A stretch of DNA of 64,000 nucleotides. Source: Mortierella alpina. Taxonomy: Eukaryota; Mortierellomycota; Mortierellomycetes; Mortierellales; Mortierellaceae. The translations under genes were made by a program, and so were the position numbers. Every line of letters begins with the position of its first letter. Within the stretch, counting starts at the first letter, position 1. Where the stretch lies: the NCBI GenBank assembly GCA_029449245.1, contig JANATF010000003.1, positions 372,001-436,000 on the forward strand, written 5' to 3'. The notes below the pieces were generated by a model. The model saw only the letters and a program-made list of their open reading frames with translations. It did no database searches and was not told the DNA's origin. Positions 1 through 8,734 of this stretch are shown piece after piece.

Positions 1-680
1 GCATTCTTGATAAATTCCTCAACGATGCGTGACCCCAACCAGCGGAGGTGCTCTTGCTTGATTGGGTTCTGTTCAATGGCTCTGATCCATTCCTGCTGTG
101 TATCATCGGACAGCGTGGTCCACGACGCTTCGTTTGGGAGATCTGAGGCACTTTCGAGACCTTCGCGCTGCAAGGGAGAAGCCATGTTCTTTGGGAGAAG
201 GCTGATGTACAAAGCGAGCTGGGATGTGCTGTCGATGCGCGCATCCAGTTCTGGTGATGTGATTCTAGTGGATGGTTTGGTAACGTTCTCCGAAAAGATA
301 TTCAAACGAGCCTCAGTCTTGCCGAGCGTGGGCTGTGACCCCGTTCCAGGGCTGCCAATTTTGAGACTGTAGACTGCAGAGGTGATGTCGGTGCTAGCAG
401 CTCGAGTGTGGCGGAACTTTGTTTTAGATGGACCATCTTGCATCGTGACCTTATCCTCATGTTTGGTTGACCAAAAGAAGTTTCGAATTTTGTCCCGCTT
501 CTTGGTTTTCTGGGACGAGATGGATTTATCGTCGCCACCGGAACTCAAGCTGGCTTGCTGAGACGATACAGTTGCGGCGCCATGGCTGACAGATCGACCA
601 TGGGCGGTCAATGACGGTGTCAATGAGTTGTTTGTAGATCTCCCGATGTCGGGTGGTGAACTATTGAGTGGATTGCTCAT
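1..680 (-). CDS. NACHT-WD40 (NLR) protein, N-terminal part, cut by window edge
   Basis: From the ATG at 680 the minus strand is open to base 1 (226 full codons, no stop). The product begins MSNPLNSSPPDIGRS and aligns without gaps along most of its length with the first ~226 residues of the NLR that starts at 23799. That segment is a Ser/Thr-rich leader, a basic KKRD..RNFF patch and the start of a helical, ARM-like region. Neither the NACHT nor the WD40 part is inside the window. A 5' UTR intron (697-785) is shared with the other copy. The paralogs differ mostly in the leader and around residues 40-60. I infer a second NLR gene, intact as far as it can be seen, because the reading frame has survived. 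Whether the rest is complete cannot be told. Confidence 0.8.
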   Translation of the reverse strand, partial: MSNPLNSSPPDIGRSTNNSLTPSLTAHGRSVSHGAATVSSQQASLSSGGDDKSISSQKTKKRDKIRNFFWSTKHEDKVTMQDGPSKTKFRHTRAASTDITSAVYSLKIGSPGTGSQPTLGKTEARLNIFSENVTKPSTRITSPELDARIDSTSQLALYISLLPKNMASPLQREGLESASDLPNEASWTTLSDDTQQEWIRAIEQNPIKQEHLRWLGSRIVEEFIKN

Positions 681-696
681 GGCAGTTGTCTTGATG

Positions 697-785
697 CTGC
701 ATCCATTGCAATAGAGACAATACGGTTAGCACTTGCTAAGAGCAAATGAAGATACTGGTTTTGAAAAGCTATAGGCTGCTCTTAC
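697..785 (-). other. 5' UTR intron of the left NLR copy
   Basis: On the minus strand GTAAGAGCAG begins at 785 and the segment ends with ATGCAG at 697, 16 bases before the ATG at 680. The same donor and acceptor flank the matching place in the right copy (23694-23782). Conservation in both copies supports a real leader intron. Confidence 0.65.
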
Positions 786-1867
786 CTTTAGTAAAGTCAA
801 AGCTACCACACCGACGATAAGAGGAGAACAACGAAGGCTTCAAAATGTCACAATGAGGTTCAAGGACGGTAGCACTAAGGCACGTATCAAGTAAACACAA
901 CTGATCATGTTAGCGACCATACAAGTATCCATGGCTAATTCAATTGCGTGTATTCATGTGTATTGCAATACCTGGAGAGAGACACGAGAGAGCGTTCTCC
1001 AAGAGCGATAGCAGTATCTGTCGGTCTGAGATGACTCAAGAACAATGTCTTTGTACGCAAGAGTTCGATTCCTTGGTGGTCAAAGGCGGTCAAGTTACGG
1101 CAAGATATCAATGGTCACCATATGTGGATTAGCAAGAAGTTTGCAGTGTAGGTGCAACCCATTATCACTACATCCGACTCCATCCTCAAGCAAAATCTCA
1201 CACTTACAGGTTCTTGATTGCAATTTTGATGCTCTTTGGAAAAATAGGTGTATCGATGGAGAGAAAGAAGAGAACAAGGTACGAAAATATTTAAGAGCGT
1301 GGGAGCGGTACTCAGTCTTAATCTTCGCCCTCGATCCTTCTTGTGTACCTCGAGCATTTTTCAATGGTTATGGTGAGCATGAATATGCAGGGGCATCTAG
1401 TACCAGCCACATACCGTCTGCTCGCTCTTGTATTCTTCAAATCGCGCCGCCTACCTCCACATCTTGATCGACAGCGCAACTGGCTTCCAAAAAATGGGTG
1501 CGCTGAGCGCTAGTCCGAATTTTCACTTGTGCTCATACAGCTGCACATCCCTGTCCTACCACTATCCGATTTGGCAATCCTGTGGGAGCGACACGCGATC
1601 TGCGACCTGAAGCAGAACGGGGCTCACGCGAAAGCATTATTTCTTATGAGGAAGGACAGAGATCGCATTTGAGCGGCAATCCCATTGATACTGATACGCG
1701 TGCCCGTGGCATAGAGTAATGTTCACACTACATTTGTTGTGGCAAACCAACAGTGAGATTACAGAGAAGAGAAAAGAACACACGTCGAATGACTGGAAGG
1801 AGGCCATGCAGATATTAGCAACGAGATACACGAAAGAGAACAAAGAAAAGGAAGTAGCAGCACCCAT

Positions 1868-2185
1868 TCAAGATGAATGCGTGGTGTTCTGAGCCGCTTG
1901 GAGCTCCCTACGAAGCTGCCGCACCGACATTTCTAGACTTCGCCGCTCCTCCGCCTCTTTCCCGCGTTCTCTTTCTCCTCGCAGAGCTCGGCCATCACTC
2001 TCCTGAAATCTCCTCAAGGCTCCCGTGTCCCCGCCACTGCGGGTATTGCTACAGCGACTGCCTACCGCGACATTTATACTACTGCTGTTGGCAATGGAGG
2101 ACGTCAGCCTGCTTATTCTTCTGTGGGGCTCTTCCTGTGATTGCTTCTGGTTGTAAAACGATGGCCACCCACTCGAGGGGCCCAT
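1868..2185 (-). pseudogene. C-terminal remnant of a coiled-coil protein gene
   Basis: A 105-codon minus-strand frame ends in a charged heptad-like stretch (EAEERRSLEMSVRQLRRELQ) just before its stop. The same tail, with two internal stops, is read on the plus strand at the outer edge of the right repeat arm (to 22569). The duplicated block therefore carried the 3' end of a neighbouring gene. The part beyond 1972 has no counterpart on the other side and no family I recognise. Its function is unknown. Confidence 0.4.
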
Positions 2186-2201
2186 GCATGAGGGCCCATC
2201 G

Positions 2202-2588
2202 ATGGTGGAGACCTTTCAGATCCAACGACGGGCGTATGAGCAACTGGGTAGTTTGAGACTGCTTCGAATGTTGGACTTGGATTTCGATGAAGGCGCAAGA
2301 ATGGGATGATATGATCTATGAGGCAGAGGTGCAGTCCGAAACGGTATTTCTGGATCTGGATCGCCCTCAACAAGGACGGCAGTACGAGTGCCTTTCGTCA
2401 CGCTTGAGAGCGGCTTGGGGTTGTTGAGTGGTTTGGGGAGGTTGGAGGCTCTGCAGTTGCAGAACATGGCGGTTGGGTTTGAAAATTTTGAAGAGCGGCA
2501 ATGGGCAGAGCAGTACTGGCCCTGTTTGGAGGAGGTGTTTACACAGGAGGAGGATGGGTTGATAGACCTGGCGGTGGTGGAATGGTAG
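2202..2588 (+). pseudogene. F-box/LRR-type protein, C-terminal fragment
   Basis: One frame from 2202 to 2588 reads YEQLGSLRLLRMLDLDF, then after two TGA stops near 2290 continues with GLLSGLGRLEALQLQNM and ERQWAEQYWPCLEEV. Alternating L-x-x-L-x-x-L segments followed by W-x-x-x-Y/W-P-x-L are typical of the leucine-rich C-terminus of F-box proteins that are abundant in Mortierella-type genomes (from general knowledge, not a search). There is no F-box start, two stops, and a probable frameshift between the halves. I take it as a decayed gene end. Confidence 0.5.
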
Positions 2589-3450
2589 AGTAGAGCGGAA
2601 ATTTGATGAGGAGAGTATTTGTGAATTTGTGATACTACCTAGAGTACTTGCCGATTCTCAATTACAGTTGTCGAAAAAACAGTAGGTATATCTCAAGAAC
2701 CAGTGCCAATGTCTATGCCAATGCCCATGCCCTCTTTCTTGTGGATCCTGTTTGCATAGAAAATATTCATAGGCGATGAAGCCAAGATCAAAAAGTCGTT
2801 CATTTTGTGTACGACCCTGTTGTGCCACCTGGTTGTATTACACAGACGCGACCATGGTGATGATATTCACCATGCAGCTGTACGGTAGAATAATTGCTAT
2901 CCAAGACATACCAGCAGCACAAAGAGCCTGTTCCCTGCAACCCCCGGCATATCGAGTTCAAGAGCCCGCTGGGGACGCCCAGCATACCCAGCACACTCAA
3001 CCTCCTACCTTTCGCGCGCAGATCGCTTTTAGCTGATTTGATGTGCTGGACATGGCAGAAAGAGCGCTATTACATTGAAGTTGTGCGACACGAGATGGGG
3101 ACGTGCTTTGCAAGAACTGGACTTGAATGCGTTGAACTTCTGAATGCTTCGAATTAGTAGGAAGAATGATCGTTCCGAGCGGCGATGGAACTGGTGGTCC
3201 AAAGGTATGCATGCTTGATTTTTACCAGGTACCTGGTTATGCATGGCGGGCTGTGGAATGTTCAATATAGAGCCTGCTGTGGACGGTATGTCAATATAGA
3301 GCCTACAGTAAAAGGTACCTGAAATTCACCTTTCTTTAACCTACTCCACATCTCCCTGTATAGACCATTGCGTCTTTGTCGCTCTGCTCAGAACCCAGAA
3401 GGGACCAACGTGTCCAGAGAACGAGGTGGCGGCGCCGGGTCGCGTGCATT
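2589..3450. other. Intergenic, no gene seen
   Basis: Short frames here show no conserved motif or splice logic. The only pattern is a 14-base direct repeat, TCAATATAGAGCCT, present twice about 30 bases apart near 3260-3305. The 3' part is the promoter region of the phosphatase gene. Confidence 0.5.
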
Positions 3451-3458
3451 CTTTCGGG

Positions 3459-3465
3459 TATATAA
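3459..3465 (+). promoter_or_regulatory. Probable TATA box of the acid phosphatase gene
   Basis: TATATAA lies about 95 bases before the ATG at 3559, in a GC-rich context. Distance and sequence fit a fungal core promoter. No transcript evidence is available. Confidence 0.5.
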
Positions 3466-3558
3466 GGTGCTGAAAAGGTATACAAATCTCCTCATTTCTG
3501 TCCGAAAACAAACCCCCTTCCTTTACACGCGTAGACGCCATTACATCTCCCTTTTACG

Positions 3559-5028
3559 ATGCACACACTCAGTCTCTCTTTGGCAGCCATTGCTGTGCTT
3601 GTTACCCAGGCCGCTGCTCAACCTTCAGCTCCTGGACTCTACAGCGATTACAATTACTGTCAGGGCATCACCCCTGTCGCCCACAGGACTTATCAGCCCA
3701 TGGTAAGAAGACATCTGCATTACAACGGGTGATGCGTTCCTTGCCACAAACTCCTCCTACCAACTGATCAGCTCCATTTGGACATGTTCAACTAGGAGAA
3801 CGCCACTCTGAGAAAGGTGCAAGTCATGATGCGCCACGGCGACAGGACCCCGTCGGAGGTCCTCCCAGGAGACGACACCCACTACGACATCTGCTCTCAT
3901 CCCGCAGAGTACAGCTTTATGGCAACGAATGACCAAAACCTCCGCAAGACCTCCAGCCCGATCCTAAAGTCCAACATTCTCGTTTCGGAGGAAAATCTCT
4001 ATGTTGCAGCGGGATCCTACTGGCGCGGTAACTGCGAGGTGGGTCAACTTACCAACAGGGGTTCAGCTCAAACAAAGCAAGTCGGCAAGCATCTGAGGGC
4101 CATCTATGTGGATCAACTCCAGTTCCTGCCCAGATACTTGAACCCTGACGACCTCTACGTCCGCAACACGTACATCTCGCGCACACGAGAATCAGCAGCC
4201 AACTTTTTGACGGGGCTTTACCCTCATCACCGTCGGAAGGGCGATGCCGTCGTGGTCATGAATACCTACCCGGAGCCCATCGAGACTCTGATCCTCAACC
4301 GCTCTGCCTGTCCAAGGCTCAGACAGCTTTACGATGCATTCGTCAAGACCCGCACCTATACCGAGCACCTGAAGCGCAATCGTGCCCTCATGCAAAAAGT
4401 CAACTCTGTTCTTGGAGTGTCCCACCTCGCAAAGTACAATTCCACCATAAATGGAGATTTTGTCGTTCCTCGGCACTGCAACAATCTGCCTCTAGGTTGC
4501 AGCGCCCAGGACGATGCCGCGTCCTGCTTAACAGCTAAAGAGGTGGTCGAGGCCGTGATCGAGAGTACATTCCATCTCTCGGGGCTTTTTCGGTATGAGG
4601 AGATTGCGGAGGAGGTGAAGCGTCTCTCCGTGGGTCCGTTCCTGAAAACGTTTTCAGCCAGCATCCGCGCCACGGTGGCCCAGAAAAGCAGCAAGAAACG
4701 TGGCCACCAGCAGCAGCGTGTCCGGCCCTTTGAGTTTTACTCTGCACACGATCAGTCCTTGGATCAGGTACTCTCCATCATTGCAGAGCCCAACACGCCC
4801 TGGCCTGCGTATGCGTCGACGCTGATCTTTGAGACCTGGACCAAGCCAGCCAAGAACAGCAGCAGGAGCAAGCCAGAAGACGTGATCCGAGTTTTGTACG
4901 AGGGCAAGGTGGTGCCTGCGCATCCCAAGCTGGGCTGCACACTGGATGCGTGTCCTTTGGAGACGTTCCTGCAGTTTGTGGAGAGCTATATCCCCACCGA
5001 CATTACGACCGAGTGCTCACCTATTTAG
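3559..5028 (+). CDS. Secreted histidine acid phosphatase
   Basis: Two exons, 3559-3702 and 3796-5028, encode 458 aa. The start was moved upstream because exon 1 supplies a clean signal peptide (MHTLSLSLAAIAVLVTQAAA) and joins in phase. Exon 2 holds the branch-2 histidine phosphatase signature RHGDRTP (residues 61-67), containing the nucleophilic His, and the late HD pair (SAHDQS, near 366) that supplies the proton donor. Blocks GQLTNRGSAQ, LPRYL and RTRESAANFLTGLYP resemble lysophosphatidate/xylosyl-phosphatase-like members (ACP6, PXYLP1) more than classical phytases. It should hydrolyse phosphomonoesters outside the cell or in the secretory/vacuolar lumen. The exact substrate is open. Confidence 0.85.
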
Positions 5029-5129
5029 TACGACGCGACAATTGAAACTATCCCATCATACTCACTCCCCTTGGGAAGGCTGTTGGCCAAATCCTGTTGT
5101 ACGCGTCTTCAAAGCTTTTTAATATGCAC

Positions 5130-5135
5130 AATAAA
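5130..5135 (+). terminator. Polyadenylation signal of the acid phosphatase gene
   Basis: AATAAA occurs about 100 bases after the stop at 5028, inside the 134-base gap to the convergent BTB gene. Its position suits 3' end formation of the plus-strand transcript. Confidence 0.5.
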
Positions 5136-5162
5136 ATATGGGTCAAGCCCCCCACCTCCCAA

Positions 5163-8100
5163 CTACTTGACCACTTTTTCGTTGGTCCTCTCGCGGTCGG
5201 ACCATCCTACCTTGACCACAAAGTAGATCCATAGCCCATCATCCTCCTCAAGTTCATCCTTTCTTGCTGCGCTGTGAACGCCCATCGGTTGATGCTGGGA
5301 TGGTGCGCTCGCTTGCGCCTGCACCACTGGCTGTTGCTGTTGCTGCTGCTGCTGCAACTGATTGAGTAGCTGCGCTTGATGCAATGGTTGGTAGTGGTGC
5401 TCTGGCAGTGGCTGCTGCACATGCTGCTGCTGCTGCTGCTGATGCTGCTGGCCAGCTCCATTAGGTTCTCCTTGAGGCATGAGATGTAATCCTTGTCCCA
5501 TATGGGCGGGATGCTGCTGTTGTTGCTGTTGCTGTTGCTGCTGGTGCTGGTGCTGGAGCTGGTGCTGCTGCTGTTGTTGTTGCTGCTCATGATTCTGTGG
5601 AGGACTTACAGGATCAGTCGCGCCATGCACTGTGGTCCGCAACTGATGACCGGCATACGGGCTTTGCTGGCTGAATTTCTTGGGCGCCTGGTCCCGCACA
5701 ATCTTGGCAACGCGCGTAAGATAGTCCGATTTTTTGTAACCCCAACCATCGTTCAGCTTGAACAGGTCTCCTTCGCCATCACATACCAGCTCATCCTCGG
5801 AGGCAATCTTATTTTGCTGCGAGAGCGGCTTTGCGAACGCCCCAGAACTCATCTCGGGGGAGCCTGGGAGTGTGGGAGTGGATGATCCTTGCGCAATGAC
5901 GCGGGGCCGGAAGACATCCGTGTTGTTGTTGATGCTGTGGATGCTGCTCGGGTGTTGATGGCTGAGTTCGCGCTTGCGGATCCTGTCCAGCCGATTGCTG
6001 GCTGTGGCAGCAAAATACTGCAGCGGCTCTGTTACGTTCGTGGTCATGTACACGTGGTAGCTGCATGTCAGCTCGCGCTGGCGTTTGTAAACGCTCGAGC
6101 AATCGCCATTCACCCCACCACCACCGCTGTCATTTCCCTGCGGTTGCTGTCCTGTCGTGTTGCTATTGCTACCCTCACGGTTGGTACGCCGAACATATGC
6201 AGTCGATGATCCATCAGAAGTGTTCGCGCCACCCGACTTTGGAACAACGCGAGGTACATGCGCAGAGCTCAAAAACACGCCCACTTGGCCATCACTGTTG
6301 AGATAGTTCCCGACCTGAATACTCCACCAACTTCCGCCATAGAATGTCGAGCTCGTAAAGTGCTTGCCGTCTGTCATGAGATCTCGGCGGCTTATATAGA
6401 GCGAGGTGCTGAAGCGAATGGGCAGTAGGCCGTGCGAGTTGATTGGCGTAGGCAGAGAATGTACAGGGCTGGGCGATTTTCGAAAGGACTTGGAAGCAAA
6501 CATCTTTGCTCTTGTGATACCAGGGGACTGAGGTGTTCGTCTCTCGCGTTGTTGCCTCTCAGCACCATGGTACCGTCCGTATGCTGGGGCCGAAGAGGCG
6601 CTTAGATAGGGAAGCGCCGGCGAAGTGCTCACGGCGATACGCCGCAGGAGGTGTTGTCTCCAGAACGCATCCTTGACTCGGGCGGGCAAAACCAGACCGT
6701 CAGTTAAAATCTGGTGAAGGTTTTCAAAGGACATGTGGGTATAGTGAATGCTGTGGTGAAGTATGTACATGAGGATCAGCAGTTCACGGACTTGATGTCG
6801 AGGGAGGGTGTCTGTGGAAATGGAGATTGCGGACAGGGATGGAGACGAGATGGGCGTGGTGTCCAGAAGCGGCGACTGTGGCTGTGGTGATGTTTTCTTT
6901 TCAAGCACGTCAGAGTGCGCTGCCTCGTTGTTTCCTCCGTTGGCCCGTTCTTCCTGGTCCACGAGCTCCTGCACTCTGTGATCTCCCTCCATTGACGATG
7001 ACGACGGCTCCTTCGAGGCTATGGCTGATGCAGCAATCTTTTCAGCAGTTGGGGTGGCGGTCCTATCCTCCTCCTCCTCCTCAAAGAGAAAGGTACTGCT
7101 GGCCATCGAGCTCCTCCGTCGAAGTTCCTTTGTGGTCGAGGCCCACTCATTGTCAGTGTCGACAGCGTCTTCATATTCAGTAGTTGAGGTCGATTCCCAA
7201 TCCAGAATGTTGTTTAGAAACGTGTCTGGGCTGAGCTCATATGACCAGGTTCCGTTGTCATCCAGCTCCTTGAGGACCATGAACCAGTCGTGATCATGGT
7301 AGTCGAATACCCAGGCCATCAGTCTCTCCATGTCCAGATCCAGGCGCTTCAGCATAATGTCCTTGACGAGCTGATAGCGCTCAAACTCGTTGGGCACCCA
7401 CAGCGTTTCTGCCATTAAGGTCTTGACTAGACCCACGAGCGGCATGTCCTGTGATACCAGCATGTCCCGCAGCGCCATCGACTTGTATGTGCGCCAAAAG
7501 AACTGGTAGAAGCACTGGGCCAGGATGATGTCCCAGGCCTTGCCGTTATTCAACTTCCACGCATATTCCATGTAATGAAGTAGGCCACGACTGTCGCGGA
7601 TGCGGAGCGCAATGTCGCCACAGATCTCGTCCATGAGTGCAGCAATGTTGAGATATGAAGCCGTTGCGAACATGGAGATTAGAAGCTCGTCAATCTTGTC
7701 CGAGGGGTCCAACATGATGTTATCATATCGTCTGTGCGCCATGCTGTTGGTTGTTTCCATAGCCCCTATAAATGGCTTTGGCGTGTGATTCTGCAGAAGA
7801 CCTGGGGTTGCCTCGTAACGGAGGCCGAGGCCGTGTCTTGCACTTTCCATACCTGTTTGAGAGTTTGCGCCTCGGCTGGCTCCTCCTCCTCCTCCTCCTG
7901 CTGCTACTGCTGTTGCTGCAGTCTGGCGGAACTTGATGGGAGCGGCGCCTTCAGGAAAGTGAAAGTCGATTCCATAGAGCCAGTGGATGATTCTCTGGAA
8001 GGACTGAAGGGTCACGTAAGGGTCGTCAAACTTGATGGTGATGGCCTGGCGCGACTTTTCGATCCAGTCGCCCTGGCCGAGGATCAAGGAGCGAAAGTAG

Positions 8101-8231
8101 CCGGAGCGGAGGAGGATCAGGCGGTGGAGGTGGAATGTCTGGCCAAAGGCCATGACGGTGATATCGGACAGCTGCTGGTCGTGGAAGGCCAGCAACATGT
8201 CCTGCGCAAGGGACCCTGCAGCCGAGGACAT
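5163..8231 (-). CDS. BTB/POZ domain protein, germ-cell-less-like, poly-Q tail
   Basis: A single uninterrupted frame of 1022 aa. The N-terminus is a BTB/POZ domain (about residues 8-115), with the hallmark LSDITVMAFGQTFHLHRLIL and SGYFRSLI segments. It is followed by helical BACK-like sequence (MDEICGDIALRIRDSRGLLHY) of the type seen in germ-cell-less and fungal BTB proteins. The middle is low-complexity and acidic (about 345-470). Residues ~880-970 are glutamine tracts broken by His and Leu, followed by a short conserved-looking end (LWIYFVVKVGWSDRERT). BTB proteins of this kind often act as dimeric cullin-3 adaptors; that role is inference. It shares a ~500-base divergent promoter region with TIP20. 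Confidence 0.75.
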   Translation of the reverse strand: MSSAAGSLAQDMLLAFHDQQLSDITVMAFGQTFHLHRLILLRSGYFRSLILGQGDWIEKSRQAITIKFDDPYVTLQSFQRIIHWLYGIDFHFPEGAAPIKFRQTAATAVAAGGGGGGASRGANSQTGMESARHGLGLRYEATPGLLQNHTPKPFIGAMETTNSMAHRRYDNIMLDPSDKIDELLISMFATASYLNIAALMDEICGDIALRIRDSRGLLHYMEYAWKLNNGKAWDIILAQCFYQFFWRTYKSMALRDMLVSQDMPLVGLVKTLMAETLWVPNEFERYQLVKDIMLKRLDLDMERLMAWVFDYHDHDWFMVLKELDDNGTWSYELSPDTFLNNILDWESTSTTEYEDAVDTDNEWASTTKELRRRSSMASSTFLFEEEEEDRTATPTAEKIAASAIASKEPSSSSMEGDHRVQELVDQEERANGGNNEAAHSDVLEKKTSPQPQSPLLDTTPISSPSLSAISISTDTLPRHQVRELLILMYILHHSIHYTHMSFENLHQILTDGLVLPARVKDAFWRQHLLRRIAVSTSPALPYLSASSAPAYGRYHGAERQQRERRTPQSPGITRAKMFASKSFRKSPSPVHSLPTPINSHGLLPIRFSTSLYISRRDLMTDGKHFTSSTFYGGSWWSIQVGNYLNSDGQVGVFLSSAHVPRVVPKSGGANTSDGSSTAYVRRTNREGSNSNTTGQQPQGNDSGGGGVNGDCSSVYKRQRELTCSYHVYMTTNVTEPLQYFAATASNRLDRIRKRELSHQHPSSIHSINNNTDVFRPRVIAQGSSTPTLPGSPEMSSGAFAKPLSQQNKIASEDELVCDGEGDLFKLNDGWGYKKSDYLTRVAKIVRDQAPKKFSQQSPYAGHQLRTTVHGATDPVSPPQNHEQQQQQQQHQLQHQHQQQQQQQQQQHPAHMGQGLHLMPQGEPNGAGQQHQQQQQQHVQQPLPEHHYQPLHQAQLLNQLQQQQQQQQPVVQAQASAPSQHQPMGVHSAARKDELEEDDGLWIYFVVKVGWSDRERTNEKVVK
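5330..5590 (-). repeat. CAG/CAA trinucleotide tracts (poly-Q)
   Basis: Several runs of CAG/CAA (read as CTG/TTG on the plus strand) encode Q-rich tracts with His and Leu interruptions in the BTB protein. Mixed codons suggest selection for glutamine rather than pure slippage. Length variation between strains is likely. Confidence 0.85.
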
Positions 8232-8734
8232 GGCGCGCGGAAGCTATGGCTCTGCTGCTGTTGCCGATGGTTCGTGTTACGTGAGTACTGGGAGGAAAGG
8301 GTTCAAGTCGAGAGTTCAGAGTGCACAGGTAGATGTCCACGGATAGCATACATACATATGGCTGTTGATGGGCGGTGGTTGTTCAAGGCAATGCGCAATG
8401 GACAATGAAGAGAGTGGTGGTAGCTGTTCTGTAGCCTGCAGTGCACGCGAGCATGGAGCAAGAGTCGAGCAAGCAAAAGAGAGGCAATGGACGACGCGAT
8501 GCAAGCAGTGGGTGGAGAGGCAAATGGGACCGAAAGGGAATGCAGAGTCTGTTCATGGACACATGAGCAAAGGAAATGGGTCTCGCCCGAGACACGCGTC
8601 CAAGCCACGTTTGAGACTCAGCTCATGCGTACAGTAGGCTGCATGTGCAAACGCATCACTTCCATCCCACCCTGCCCATCTCTCGTCTCCCTTGCAACGC
8701 ATCAGCATCAGAAGACGACAAAGAAAATAAAGAC

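Larger units (their letters stand above)
1..1972. repeat. Left arm of a large inverted duplication
   Basis: This stretch is the reverse-complement counterpart of 22470-24484. It holds the NLR 5' end, its 5' UTR intron, about 1.1 kb of upstream DNA and the last ~35 codons of a coiled-coil gene. Homology fades near 1972, where the left side runs into unrelated coiled-coil-like sequence. The arm continues beyond base 1, so its full length is unknown. Upstream non-coding DNA is conserved nearly as well as the coding part, which suggests a fairly recent duplication. Confidence 0.85.

Noticed and set aside
1045-1467. 140-codon frame in the left repeat arm
   Set aside because: The matching part of the right arm does not keep this frame, so it is not under coding selection.
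5207-5885. Ser/Asn-rich and poly-Leu frames across the Q tracts
   Set aside because: These are other readings of CAG/CAA repeats belonging to the BTB gene.
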